Origin: Orlajensenia sp037404875 | Lineage (GTDB): Bacteria > Actinomycetota > Actinomycetes > Actinomycetales > Microbacteriaceae | Assembly (NCBI RefSeq): GCF_037404875.1 | Contig: NZ_JBBELO010000012.1 | Coordinates: 4,628-68,627, forward strand | Length of the DNA stretch: 64,000 bases | Direction of reading: 5' to 3' | Part shown: positions 16,654-26,270 of the stretch, piece by piece | Numbering within the stretch: the first letter of the stretch is position 1 | Layout of the letters: each line of letters opens with the position of its first letter | Translations under genes and position numbers: made by a program | Notes under the pieces: model-generated | The model's input: only the letters and a program-made list of their open reading frames with translations | Databases searched by the model: none | Told to the model about the DNA's origin: nothing

Positions 16654-19600
16654 CTACTCGGCGGGCACCGCATCCGTCGTCGTGCCGCCGCCCGTGCCGG
16701 TGCGAGGCTGCGCCTTGCGTTCACGCCGGGCCTGCTTGCGCGCTGCCCGTCGGTCCAGGCGCTCCGGCCGACGCTCGCGGAAGCCCTCGACGAGGTTGTA
16801 GAGCGTCGGCAGCACGACGAGCGTGAGCAGCGTCGACGACACCAGTCCGCCGATCACGACGATCGCGAGCGGCTGCGAGATGAACCCGCCGTGGCCGGTG
16901 AGCCCGATCGCCATCGGCAGCAGGGCGAAGATGGTCGCCAGTGCGGTCATGAGGATGGGGCGCAGACGACGGGAGGAACCGTGCACCACGGCCTCACGCA
17001 CAGCCATACCCCTGCGCCGGTACTGGTTCACGAGGTCGACGAGCACGATCGCGTTCGTGACCACGATGCCGATGAGCATCAGCACGCCCACGAGCGAGGC
17101 GACGCCGAGCGGAATGCCCGTGATCACCTGCAGCAGAATGGCGCCGGTCGCCGCGAACGGCACCGAGATGAGCAGCAGCAACGGCTGCAGCAGTGACCGG
17201 AACGTCGCCACCATCACGATGTAGACGATGAGGATGGCGGCCAGCAGCGCGAGGCCGAGCTGCGAGAACGCCTCCGACTGGTCGGATGCCACGCCGCCGA
17301 GCGACGCGGTGGTTCCCGCCGGAATCTCGGCCTTGTCGACCGCCTGCTGCACCTCGGCGCTGGCCGCGCCGGTGTTGTCGCTGCCGGGCGTGACCGTGAC
17401 CGTCGCGCTGCGCAGTCCCTTCACGGTGGTGACGGATGCCGGACCCTCGGTCTGCTCGACGGTGGCGAGCGAGTCGAGGCGAACCGGGCCGGTCGCGGTC
17501 GGGATCTCGATCGCCGAGACGGCGTCGATGGTCGTGGGCGGATTGGCCGAGGCGATGTAGATCGTGAGCGTCTTCTCATCGATCACGATCGATCCCGCCG
17601 ACTGCGGCTGCATCACGCCCGACACGTACGAGCTCAACGCGACCTCGCTGAAGCCGGCTTCCGCGGCCTTCGTGCGGTCGACGGTGATGCCCACGAGCGG
17701 ACGCGAGGCCTCGAGATTGCTCGCCACGTCGCTGACGTCGTCGAGCTTCTTCGCCTGGGCGACCACCGCATCCGTCGCCTTCTGCAGGTCGTCCTGGTTG
17801 GAGGCGGTGATGTCGACGGTGATGTTGCTCGATCCGCCGAAACCGCTCGAGGCGGCCACGGTGATGTCGCCGACATCGTCGAGCTTCTCGAGCTCGGTAC
17901 GCACGTCCGCCTGCACCGCATCGGGGTCGGCATCATCCGCGGTGGTGATCGAGTAGCTGATGCGGTTTCCGCCTCCTCCGCCGAACGCGGAGGCGATCGA
18001 GCTGCCGCCCGATCCGATCGAGGTCTGCACGGTCTCGACGCCGTCGGTGCCGCGGATGGTCTTCTCGACGTCGGTGCTCGCGGTGTCCAGTGCCGACAGG
18101 CTCGTTCCCACCGGGAGGGTCTGCGAGACCTGGAAGGTGTTCTGGCCGCTCGACCCGAGGAAGTTCGTCTTCATGAACGGCGTGAGCGCGAGGGTGCCGC
18201 CGAGCACGAGCACGGCGATCACGATGGTGACCACCGAGTGTTTGAGGGTCCACGTGAGGATGGGCAGGTAGCTGCGCTGCAGCCGCGTGGGATGCGCGAG
18301 CTCGTCCGCCGCGGCACCGGTCGCGCCGCCAGCGACCGCCGGCGCCACCGTCGCGGTGCTCGTGCCCGAGTTCGCTGTGGATGCGCCGTTCCCGTCGGCG
18401 ACGACGACCTCCTGCGCCGAATCCGCCAGCACGGTGACCGTCTCGGGCTGCTCCGGCGCGTCGACCGCCACGACGTGCGCACCGTGATGGGCGCTCGCTC
18501 CGGCGGCATCGATCGCGGGAGTCGCACCGGTCTCCACCTCGTCGACGAACGCCGCCGCGGCTGCATCCGCGTTCTTGGGCGCACGCAGGAACCAGTACGC
18601 CAGAACGGGCACGATGGTCAGCGCCACGAGCAGCGAGGCGAGCAGTGCGATCGTGACCGTCATGGCGAACGGCCGGAACAGCTCTCCCGTGACGCCGCTG
18701 ACGAGCGCGATCGGCGCGAACACGGCGACCGTGGTGATGGTGGATGCGGTGATGGCGCCGGCCACCTCGCGCACGGCGTGGACGATGGTCGCCGCCTTGT
18801 CGACGCCCGGGACGAGATGGCGCTTGATGTTCTCGATGACGACGATGGAGTCATCCACCACGCGCCCGATGGCGATCGTCAGGGCGCCGAGCGTGAGCAC
18901 GTTCAGCGTGTAGCCCGAGACCTGCAGGCCGATGAAGGTGATGAGCACCGACGTCGGAATCGAGATGGCCGTCACGAGGGTGGCGCGCACCGACAGCAGG
19001 AAGATCAGGATGATCACCACGGCGAAGCCCAGCCCGAGCAGGCCCTCGGTCGCGAGCGACTCGATGGACTGCTGGATGTAGGGCGCCTGGTCGAAGACGA
19101 CGGTGAACTTCGCGCCCGGGTTCGTGGAGTCCAGCGAGGATTCCAGGTCGGGCAGGCGGTCGCGCACGCCCGTGCTGACCTCGACTGTGTTGGCCGCGGG
19201 AAGCTTGGTGACCGCGATCGTGAGCGCCGGCTCTCCGTTGACGCGCGAGATGCTCGTGGTCGGATTGTCGGCGAGGGCCACCGTGGCGACATCGCCGATC
19301 GTGGCGGGAGCGACGGGTGTGACCTCGAGCGGAACGGCGGCTTCTGCGCCGGTATCGCCGGCACCGGTGCCGGCATCGGTGCCCCCGGCGCCGGGCTGCT
19401 GCGCGCCGGTGGAGTCGCCCGCACCGGCTCCGGCCGATCCGCTGGCGCCCGCTCCTGCGCTGGCTCCGCCACCGATCGGCGCCGAAGGAATGAGCGGAAG
19501 CGCGCTCAGGTCTTCGACGCTGGTGAGCTTGGTGCCGAGCTGCACGGAGTAGTTGCGGTCGTCCTGCGTGATGGTGCCGGCGGGAATGAGCACGCCGTTC

Positions 19601-20223
19601 TGCTGCAGCGCGTCGCGGATGGAGGATGCCGACAGGCCGCGAGCGGCGAGCTTGGCGGCATCCGGCGTGATGGTCACGCGCTGGCCGACGTCGCCGACGA
19701 GGGTGGCGTCGCGCACTCCGTCGACGTCCTTGATCTCGCCGATGGTGGTGCGCTTGATCTCGTCCGAGAGCGTGGAGACGTCGTCGACACCCGTCACCGC
19801 GACCTGGATGACCGGGATGTCGTCGAGGCTGAGCGCGACCACCTGCGGGTCGGTGTCGTCGGGCAGCTGCGACTTGATGCGGTTGACGCTCGAGAGCAGC
19901 TTCTGCTCGGCGAAGGCGAGGTCGGTGCCGTAGGTGAAGCTCGCGCGCACGACCGACAGGCCGGTCGAGCTCGTCGTCGAGGTCGACTCCAGCCCCGTGA
20001 TGCCCTGGATCGACGTCTCGATCGGCGTCGACAGGTCGGTGTTCACGATGTCGGGCGACGCGCCGGGATAGCTCGTGACGATCGAGAGCTGCGGGAACTG
20101 GATCGACGGAGCCAGCTCCTGCTTCAGTCCGCTGAGGGCGATTCCACCGAAGATCGCGACGACGATGGTCACGAGCGCGATGAGCGCCCGGTTCTTCATG
20201 CTGAGTGCAGCGAGAGAATGCAC
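16654..20223 (-). CDS. RND-superfamily efflux permease (AcrB/HAE1-like)
   Basis: About 1189-aa proton-driven exporter of the AcrB type, unusual in actinobacteria where MmpL-type RND proteins dominate. It has the expected two halves with twelve membrane segments. TM4 carries the proton-relay pair in IGRVVDDSIVVIENI. Two low-complexity insertions are visible: a Gly/Ala/Ser stretch in the first periplasmic loop (about 19340-19480) and a 100-residue Ala/Val/Thr-rich stretch between the halves (about 18290-18590). GTG 20221-20223 has an AAGGA site five bases before it; ATG 20271 in the same frame would add 16 poorly structured residues. No adaptor (MFP) gene is adjacent. Confidence 0.9.
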   Translation of the reverse strand: MHSLAALSMKNRALIALVTIVVAIFGGIALSGLKQELAPSIQFPQLSIVTSYPGASPDIVNTDLSTPIETSIQGITGLESTSTTSSTGLSVVRASFTYGTDLAFAEQKLLSSVNRIKSQLPDDTDPQVVALSLDDIPVIQVAVTGVDDVSTLSDEIKRTTIGEIKDVDGVRDATLVGDVGQRVTITPDAAKLAARGLSASSIRDALQQNGVLIPAGTITQDDRNYSVQLGTKLTSVEDLSALPLIPSAPIGGGASAGAGASGSAGAGAGDSTGAQQPGAGGTDAGTGAGDTGAEAAVPLEVTPVAPATIGDVATVALADNPTTSISRVNGEPALTIAVTKLPAANTVEVSTGVRDRLPDLESSLDSTNPGAKFTVVFDQAPYIQQSIESLATEGLLGLGFAVVIILIFLLSVRATLVTAISIPTSVLITFIGLQVSGYTLNVLTLGALTIAIGRVVDDSIVVIENIKRHLVPGVDKAATIVHAVREVAGAITASTITTVAVFAPIALVSGVTGELFRPFAMTVTIALLASLLVALTIVPVLAYWFLRAPKNADAAAAAFVDEVETGATPAIDAAGASAHHGAHVVAVDAPEQPETVTVLADSAQEVVVADGNGASTANSGTSTATVAPAVAGGATGAAADELAHPTRLQRSYLPILTWTLKHSVVTIVIAVLVLGGTLALTPFMKTNFLGSSGQNTFQVSQTLPVGTSLSALDTASTDVEKTIRGTDGVETVQTSIGSGGSSIASAFGGGGGNRISYSITTADDADPDAVQADVRTELEKLDDVGDITVAASSGFGGSSNITVDITASNQDDLQKATDAVVAQAKKLDDVSDVASNLEASRPLVGITVDRTKAAEAGFSEVALSSYVSGVMQPQSAGSIVIDEKTLTIYIASANPPTTIDAVSAIEIPTATGPVRLDSLATVEQTEGPASVTTVKGLRSATVTVTPGSDNTGAASAEVQQAVDKAEIPAGTTASLGGVASDQSEAFSQLGLALLAAILIVYIVMVATFRSLLQPLLLLISVPFAATGAILLQVITGIPLGVASLVGVLMLIGIVVTNAIVLVDLVNQYRRRGMAVREAVVHGSSRRLRPILMTALATIFALLPMAIGLTGHGGFISQPLAIVVIGGLVSSTLLTLVVLPTLYNLVEGFRERRPERLDRRAARKQARRERKAQPRTGTGGGTTTDAVPAE

Positions 20224-20396
20224 GGAGTTCCTTTTGGAAATGGCGTCGGATGCCGCCGGTGCGGCGGGCATATCGGCGACGGCGACGACGTCTCAGTATC
20301 GCATTGCAGTCACTGCACTTTTATGACGGGATGCTGTGAGTGCTCGGTCGTCCGCCGCGTCGTCGGGTACTGCGCGGGGTCTCGCTTCCGCTTCCG

Positions 20397-20467
20397 CGAG
20401 GACGGGGCATCGGGGGTCCCGCCCAAAGATGCCCACCGACCCCCGGACCCCCGATGCCCCGTCCTCG
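20397..20467. repeat. Perfect 23-bp inverted repeat
   Basis: The 23 bases at 20397-20419 are the exact reverse complement of 20445-20467, with a 25-base loop (arm core GGGGCATCGGGGGTCC). Located 174 bases upstream of the RND start, between that gene and the repeat array. The loop also repeats parts of the arm (CCCGCCCAAAGATGCCCACC). Function unknown; it could be a terminator-like or REP-like element. Confidence 0.85.
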
Positions 20468-20514
20468 CTGCAGCTCTCCTCGGGCCGGTCGTAAGGCTTG
20501 TCGGAGGCGGGCAA

Positions 20515-21205
20515 GCCCGGTCCCTGAGCTTGTCGAAGGGCCCGGCCCCACAGACCGACTCACCACGCTTCGACAAGCTCAGCGAACAGCGAGCAAGCCG
20601 ATCTCGGAAAGGCCGGTCCCTGAGCCTGTCGAAGGGCCCGGACCCACAGGCTCACTCACCACGCTTCGACAAGCTCAGCGCACAGCGGCTGACGACGCTT
20701 CGGAAAGCCCGGTCCCTGAGGCCGAAGGGCCCGGGCCCACAGGCTCACTCACCACGCTTCGACAAGCTCAGCGAGCAGGGACTGACGACGCTTCGGAAAG
20801 CCCGGTCCCTGAGCCTGTCGAAGGGCCCGGACCCACACACGGCCGCACCACGCTTCGACAAGCTCAGCGAACACGGGCGAGCCGATCTCGGAAAGCCCGG
20901 TCCCTGAGCTTGTCGAGGGGCCCGGTCGCACAGACCGGCTCACCACGCTTCGACAAGCTCAGCGAACAGCGACTCATCACGCTTGGGAAAGCCCGGTCCC
21001 TGAGCCTGTCGAAGGGCCCACGCCCACAGACCGACGCACCGCGCTTCGACAAGCTCAGCGAGCAGCGACTGACGACGCTTCGGAAAGCCCGGTCCCTGAG
21101 CTTGCCGAAGGGCCTGGACCCACAGGCTCACTCACCACGCTTCGACAAGCTCAGCGAACAGCGACTCACGACACTTAGGGAACCCCAGTCCCTGAGCCCG
21201 CCGAA
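20515..21205. repeat. 96-bp-period array of TGAGCYTGTCGAAG / CTTCGACAAGCTCA hairpin units
   Basis: Left arms TGAGCYTGTCGAAG (some degenerate) start at about 20525, 20621, 20717, 20810, 20905, 21001, 21097 and 21193, so the period is 96 bases with two short units. Each is followed after about 30-35 bases by the complementary arm CTTCGACAAGCTCAGCGA (seven copies). Because 96 is a multiple of three the array stays open in several frames, but these are not genes. The arm word is a familiar dispersed intergenic repeat of actinobacteria; array formation here is notable. The DNA-glycosylase-like gene begins 28 bases after the last copy. Confidence 0.92.
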
Positions 21206-21232
21206 GGGCCGGACGCGTGCCACCATGGGGCT

Positions 21233-21799
21233 ATGAGTCTGCACATCACCGGAGATGCCGCGGCCGACGAACTGCTGAGCACCGACCCGCTCGCCCTCAT
21301 CATCGGCATGCTGCTCGACCAGCAGGTGCCCATGGAGACCGCCTTCGCCGGCCCGCTCAAGATCCGCGATCGCATCGGCGGCCTGGATGCCGGAAAGATC
21401 GCCGGGTTCCCCCCGGAGGAATTCGCCGAGGTCTTCAAGAAGACGCCCTCGGTGCATCGCTTTCCCGGGTCGATGGCGGGGCGGGTGCAAGCCCTGTCCG
21501 CCGCGATCGTGCAGGACTGGCACGGCGACGCCGCCGCCCTCTGGACCGACGGCGACCCCGACGGCCCCGAGGTGCTCAAGCGCCTGAAGAAGCTTCCCGG
21601 CTTCGGCGAGCAGAAGGCCAAGATCTTCCTCGCCCTTCTCGGCAAGCGCTACGGCTTCACCGGCGACGGCTGGCGCGAGGCCGCCGGTGCCTACGGCGAC
21701 GACGACGCGTTCCGCTCGGTAGCCGACATCGTCGACGCGGAATCCCTCGCACGAGTCCGCGAGACCAAGCGCGCCGCCAAAGCCGCCGCGAAGGGATAG
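21233..21799 (+). CDS. HhH-GPD-type base-excision repair family protein
   Basis: 188-aa small protein of the actinobacterial HhH-GPD family. The motif LLDQQVPMETAF near the start parallels the conserved Gln region of endonuclease III-like glycosylases, and LKKLPGFGEQKAKIFLALLGKR (about residues 120-140) is the helix-hairpin-helix with GFG. It is shorter than EndoIII/MutY and lacks an iron-sulfur cluster motif. A conserved catalytic Asp downstream of the hairpin is not obvious, so whether it is an active glycosylase is open. CACCAT lies six bases before the ATG, resembling the leaderless pattern seen elsewhere in the window. Confidence 0.85.
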   Translation: MSLHITGDAAADELLSTDPLALIIGMLLDQQVPMETAFAGPLKIRDRIGGLDAGKIAGFPPEEFAEVFKKTPSVHRFPGSMAGRVQALSAAIVQDWHGDAAALWTDGDPDGPEVLKRLKKLPGFGEQKAKIFLALLGKRYGFTGDGWREAAGAYGDDDAFRSVADIVDAESLARVRETKRAAKAAAKG

Positions 21800-21908
21800 C
21801 GTCCCGCAGTTCCCGCTTCGCACCGGGCCACGGGCCCGCCCCTCATACAGCGCGGCGGGTCCTCCCCGGGCGCGACGGGCCCTGCGGTGGCGACGGGCCC
21901 GCCGCCTC

Positions 21909-24719
21909 CTACTGCACCGTGCGGCGGCGACGCACGAGCGTCAGCACGATTCCCGGCAGCAGCACGGCGAGCGCAGCGAGCGCGAGGCCCGTCGCCTCCA
22001 CGCCTGTGTGCGCGAGTGCAGTCGCCTGCGCCGAGGCCGTGCCGGTCACGGTGACGGATGCGGTGACCTGGCTCCCATCCGGAAGGATGGCGACGAGGGT
22101 GTGCGGCCCAGCGGGCACGGTCGATGGCACGACGGCGTTGAAGATGAACGCCCCGTTCGCGCCGGCCGTCGCCGTTCCGAGCACGACAGGGTCCGAATGC
22201 AGTTCGAACCGCACCTGGGCTCCCGCGTCGAAGCCCGCTCCGCCGATCACGATGCGGCCTCCCGCGGCGATCGTCGTCGATCCGAGAACGAGCACGGGCT
22301 TGGTCCCGTGCGGTCCATCGCCGGGCTGGCCGCCTCCCGATCCGGGGCCGCCGCCCTCGCCGGGCTGCTGTCCCGCTCCGAAGACGTCGGCGGCGTCACC
22401 GAGCCGCAGGAAGACGGTCTCACCGGTCGCGTTGGCGAGGCCGTCGTTGTCGGTCACCCCGTAGAGGGCGCCGTCGGCGGCGATCGTGAAGCCCTCGAGC
22501 TTCTCCTGTGTCCACCCGCCGCTCTCCTGCAGCTTCGGCAGCACGTCGATCGCCAGCGTCTTGTCGAGGATGGGCAAGGAGCCCGCCGCAGCATCCGTCG
22601 TCGGCACCTGCACCGTGTAGATGCGCTTCACGGCGGCGCGCGGGCCGTTGAGCTTGTCGCGTTCGATCACCGCGAGGGTGTTCTCGTTCACGGCCGTGAT
22701 CTCGGACAGGCCCATCCAGTCGCCCGCGACGCTGGTGTGCTCGAGACGGTAGCCGAACCACGTCCAGGTGCCCGACGCCAGGTCGTAACGTCCGATGCGC
22801 GTGACGTCGTCGCCGTCGATGCCGCCGCTCGCGGCCTTCGGGTCGGTCCAGAGCGGACGCTGGATGACGGCGAACAGCTGCTCGTGCTCCCCGGTGCCGA
22901 TCGCCGTCAGGCCCTCGAAGCCCCACTTGCCGATGTGCGCCGAGATGTCGGCCGGAAGCGTGACCGTCTGCTGGATGGCGCCGGCGGCATCCGTGCGAAC
23001 GAGCTTGTTGGACGGTCCGTCGACTCCTTCGATGGCGAGCCAGAAGCCGCCCTCCGGCCGCGCGTAGACGCCCTCGATGTCGAGTGCGACGGGGGCGCCC
23101 TTGTCGGTGATGGTGAGTGCGCGAGTGATGTGCGCCGGGGTACGCGACACGTCGACCGTGTACACCGTGCTCGGCGAGACCGCGACGTCGCTCGCCGTGT
23201 AGAGCGTCTTCGGGTCGGCCGGGTCGGCGCTGAGCGCGCTGAGCGCCTGCCAGCCGATGGGTGCGCCGGCCGCGACGCCGACAGCCCTCGGGTCCTCATC
23301 CGAGACGATGCTCGGCTGGCTGGGATCGCTGTTCCCCAGTCGGTAGAGGTTCACCACCGCACGCACGCCGTTGGCGGCGTCGTCGGTCTCGCTCGAGACC
23401 ACGAGCATGCCCCGGCTCGGCACGGGCAGGATGCCCTCGGGCCCGTTCGTCGTGAACAGCAGCTGCTTGTAGACCGGATGCGTCGGGTCGCTCACGTCGT
23501 AGACGGCGACGAAGTTGCTGCGCTCGCTCGCGACGAACGCATACGGCACGCCGTCGAAGGTTCCGACGGCGAGACCCTCGGGCTCGCTGCCCTTCTTCGC
23601 CGCACGGTCGTTGTTGTACAGCCCGTGTCGGTCGGCGAGCCGCTCGTAGCTGTTTCCTGCATCCCAGGCGACGGCTCCCGTGTGGGCGTCGAAGACGGTC
23701 CAGCCGCGGGTTCCGCCCTTCCAGTCGCCCTCGTTCGCCGTGGCGAGGTGGTCGTTGCCGATCCAGGCGATCGAGTCGGGCTCGCGGGGCGTGTTCGTGA
23801 TGGACCCCGAGAGGTCGATGCGGCCGTCCTTCTTCACGTCGATCCCGCTGACAGTGTCGGTGCCCGCCGAGAACACGGAGTCGATGGCCTTGGATGCGAG
23901 GTCGACGATCACGACGCCGTTGTTCTCCTGCAGGGTCACCGCGAGCTTGTCGTTCCCGTTGATGGCCACGTACTCCGGCTCGGGGTCCTCGGGCGTGTCC
24001 AGGCCGGCCGCGACGAAGGAGCCCAACGCGCTGCCATCGGGGTTCGTGAACGGTACCGGGGTCACGCTCCACGCCTGCACGTCTGCGGCGAGGTCGATCA
24101 CCTGCACGAAGCCGGCCGGCAACTGCGGCAGGTCGCCCGCCTTCTTGCCCGTGGGCGCGAACGCCTCGTCGCGCTGATTCTCCATCGCGATGGCCGCGTA
24201 CTTGCCGTCCTTGCTGATGGCGATGGAGTCGGGCTGACCACCCAGGTCGAAGCTCTTCACGGCGCCGTGGTCGCTCGCGCGCAGCACCTCGAGGCGGCCA
24301 GACGGATGCGCGAAGTCGCCGCCCGTCTCGTCGATCACCACGAGGAGGTAGTCGCCGTAGGTCGCCACCGACGTCGGCTGGTCGTCTGCGTGCCCGATCT
24401 GACCGAGTTCCACCGTGCCCGCACCGACCGGCTTGGCGGGATCGCTCACGTCGACGAAGCCGATGCGCTTGCCGAGCGCATCCGTGTAGATGACGGTCGA
24501 GCCGTCCTGGCTGATCGTCGAGATCTCCGACACCGTCGGGGCTGCGGGGTCCACGCCGGCGGGCACATTGAGGTAGACGGGGTAGGTGGCTGTGCGATCG
24601 AAGAAGACCGGGGCCGCATCCGGTGCCGCGCTCGCGGCGAGCGGAGTCACGGCGAGGGCGCAGGCGGCGAGAGCGGATGCCGCGAACGCGGCGACGGTAC
24701 GGGCACGGGGTGCGGGCAT
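21909..24719 (-). CDS. LAXTG-anchored surface protein with esterase-like/phytase-family and beta-propeller regions
   Basis: 936-aa secreted protein. The N-terminus is a signal peptide (AALAVTP...ASAAPDAAP). The first half has propeller-like repeats (GKRIGFVDVSDPAKPVGAG, VYDVSDPTHPVYKQL, IAWIGNDHLATANEGDW) typical of choice-of-anchor I proteins. The second half (LDIEGVYARPEGGFWLAIEG, KWGFEGLTAIGTGEHEQLFA, LEGFTIAADGALYGVTDND) matches the esterase-like domain of phytase-family proteins. A Gly/Pro linker and an Ig-like domain follow. The C-terminus is a sorting signal: LAHTG, then a hydrophobic helix and RRRR, the LAXTG form used by actinobacterial class E sortases. ATG 24717-24719 is preferred over 24761 because it starts the signal peptide. 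Substrate unknown. Confidence 0.85.
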   Translation of the reverse strand: MPAPRARTVAAFAASALAACALAVTPLAASAAPDAAPVFFDRTATYPVYLNVPAGVDPAAPTVSEISTISQDGSTVIYTDALGKRIGFVDVSDPAKPVGAGTVELGQIGHADDQPTSVATYGDYLLVVIDETGGDFAHPSGRLEVLRASDHGAVKSFDLGGQPDSIAISKDGKYAAIAMENQRDEAFAPTGKKAGDLPQLPAGFVQVIDLAADVQAWSVTPVPFTNPDGSALGSFVAAGLDTPEDPEPEYVAINGNDKLAVTLQENNGVVIVDLASKAIDSVFSAGTDTVSGIDVKKDGRIDLSGSITNTPREPDSIAWIGNDHLATANEGDWKGGTRGWTVFDAHTGAVAWDAGNSYERLADRHGLYNNDRAAKKGSEPEGLAVGTFDGVPYAFVASERSNFVAVYDVSDPTHPVYKQLLFTTNGPEGILPVPSRGMLVVSSETDDAANGVRAVVNLYRLGNSDPSQPSIVSDEDPRAVGVAAGAPIGWQALSALSADPADPKTLYTASDVAVSPSTVYTVDVSRTPAHITRALTITDKGAPVALDIEGVYARPEGGFWLAIEGVDGPSNKLVRTDAAGAIQQTVTLPADISAHIGKWGFEGLTAIGTGEHEQLFAVIQRPLWTDPKAASGGIDGDDVTRIGRYDLASGTWTWFGYRLEHTSVAGDWMGLSEITAVNENTLAVIERDKLNGPRAAVKRIYTVQVPTTDAAAGSLPILDKTLAIDVLPKLQESGGWTQEKLEGFTIAADGALYGVTDNDGLANATGETVFLRLGDAADVFGAGQQPGEGGGPGSGGGQPGDGPHGTKPVLVLGSTTIAAGGRIVIGGAGFDAGAQVRFELHSDPVVLGTATAGANGAFIFNAVVPSTVPAGPHTLVAILPDGSQVTASVTVTGTASAQATALAHTGVEATGLALAALAVLLPGIVLTLVRRRRTVQ

Positions 24720-24839
24720 GATCGGGCGGACTCCAGCGTCGAGGGCGGTCTGGCCACACACTGGCGGTGCCTCAGGACCGTTCGATGGCCGAGGGCTGTC
24801 TGCCGGGCGACGCCCCGGTGAACGGATGGTGCGGCCGGC

Positions 24840-26264
24840 TCAGACCACGTCGGCCAGGAACCCCGTGTCGGGCATCGGGTTGCGCACGAGCCCCTGCCAT
24901 GACCGCGCCAGGGCATCGGCGGCCCGGTCGATCTCCTCGGTGCTGTAGCCGATCGGCACGCGCAGAAAGCGCTCGAACGCCCCCTCGGCCCCGAACCGCG
25001 GCCCGGCAGCCACGAGCAGGCCCTGCGTGCGCGCGGCGAGGGCCAGCTGCGAGCTCAGCGGCGCCCCGAGGTGCACCCAGGTCGAGAGTCCGCCGTCGAC
25101 GTGCGGCACGGTCCACTCCGGAACCCGTGCCGCCAGCGCGGTCTCGACGGCGGCGCGCCCCCGACGCAGCACGTCGCCGCGTTCGCGCAGGATGCCCGAC
25201 CAGCCTTCTCCGAGCAGGTCGGCCACGATGAGCTGCTCGAGCACCGGTGTTCCGAGGTCTCCCGATGATCGGGCCGCGACGAGCTTGCGGATGAGAGAGC
25301 GCTCGGCACGGATCCAGCCGATGCGCACCCCGCCCCAGACCGTCTTGCCGACCGAGCCGATGAGCACCGCGGGCCCATACGCCGCCAAGGGAAGCAGCTC
25401 GCCCGTGCGGTCGATGTCGAGTTCCGCCGTGGTTTCGTCGGCCACGATCACGGTGCCCTGGCGCGCGGCGGCGGCGAGCATCCGCTCGCGTTGGCCGGCC
25501 GGCATGGAGCGTCCTGTCGGATTGTGGAAGTCGGGCATGAGGTACCCCATCGCGGGGCTCGTCGCACGGATGCCGCCGACGAGCTGTTGCTCGTCCCATC
25601 CTTCGTCGGAGGTCACGGAGACGGGAACGAGGCGTGCGCCGGCCTGCCGAACCGCTTCGTACGCGTGCGGATAGCTGGGCTGCTCGATGAGCACGCGATC
25701 GCCGCGGCCGAGCAGCACCCGGCAGATGAGCGCGATGGCGTGCTGTGCCCCGATCGTCACCATGATCTGCTCGGGGTCGGTGGGCAGCCCCCGAACGCCG
25801 TAGCGCGCGGCGATGGCGGCCCGCAGGTCAGGCAGCCCGATCGGGTCGAACCCGCTCCCGCCGAGGTGGCGGGGCAACTCGGCGGCGGCGCGAACGGCGG
25901 CCTCGGCAAGTTGCGGCGCCGCCGGAAGCGCCGCCTTGCTGAAGTCGAGCAGACCGCCCCCGACGATCGCCAGGGCCGCGGGGCTCGAACCAGGCAGGCA
26001 GGCGAGGGTGCCCGACCCCCGGCGGCTGGAGGCGAATCCCGACTCGCGGAGCGCGGCGTATGCCGCCGTCACCGTGGTGCGGCTGAGCCGCAGCCGCTCG
26101 GCGAGTTCCCGTTCGGCGGGCAGGCGACGATCGATGCCGATACGGCCGTCGAGCACGAGCAGACGGATGCGGTCGGCGAGCGCTTGGTAGGCCGGCGCTG
26201 CGGCATCCCGCCACTCGCCGAGCAGGTCCTCGAGTGCACGCGCAGAGAGCGGTGATCCCGTCAT
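24840..26264 (-). CDS. MocR-family regulator (GntR helix-turn-helix fused to aminotransferase fold)
   Basis: 474-aa PLP-dependent regulator. Residues of about 20-85 are a GntR winged helix (LPAERELAERLRLSRTTVTAAYAALRESGF). The rest is a fold-type I aminotransferase with MVTIGAQHAIAL, YLMPDFHNPTGRSMP and the PLP-binding lysine in GSVGKTVWGGVRIGWIR. A TAAAGT box lies six bases before the ATG on the minus strand, so the message is probably leaderless. It is divergent from a YczE-family membrane gene, the standard partner of this MocR subgroup, and two direct repeats sit between them. The effector is not known for this subgroup. Confidence 0.93.
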   Translation of the reverse strand: MTGSPLSARALEDLLGEWRDAAAPAYQALADRIRLLVLDGRIGIDRRLPAERELAERLRLSRTTVTAAYAALRESGFASSRRGSGTLACLPGSSPAALAIVGGGLLDFSKAALPAAPQLAEAAVRAAAELPRHLGGSGFDPIGLPDLRAAIAARYGVRGLPTDPEQIMVTIGAQHAIALICRVLLGRGDRVLIEQPSYPHAYEAVRQAGARLVPVSVTSDEGWDEQQLVGGIRATSPAMGYLMPDFHNPTGRSMPAGQRERMLAAAARQGTVIVADETTAELDIDRTGELLPLAAYGPAVLIGSVGKTVWGGVRIGWIRAERSLIRKLVAARSSGDLGTPVLEQLIVADLLGEGWSGILRERGDVLRRGRAAVETALAARVPEWTVPHVDGGLSTWVHLGAPLSSQLALAARTQGLLVAAGPRFGAEGAFERFLRVPIGYSTEEIDRAADALARSWQGLVRNPMPDTGFLADVV

Positions 26265-26270
26265 CAGGCC

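Noticed and set aside
18238..20907. 889-codon plus-strand frame over the RND gene
   Set aside because: Antisense to a gene with clear RND motifs; composition is Arg/Gly/His-rich and no domain is visible.
20515..21205. CRISPR array
   Set aside because: The period is 96 bases with inverted arms and similar spacers; no short direct repeats with unique spacers, and no cas genes.
20340..21236. Open frame of nearly 300 codons across the repeat array
   Set aside because: The 96-base period is a multiple of three, so the hairpin units stay open in frame. The product is a repeat of KARSLSLSKGP-like units, a known artefact of this repeat.
22008..24821. 937-codon plus-strand frame opposite the surface protein
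   Set aside because: Shadow of the minus-strand gene, which has a signal peptide and sorting signal.
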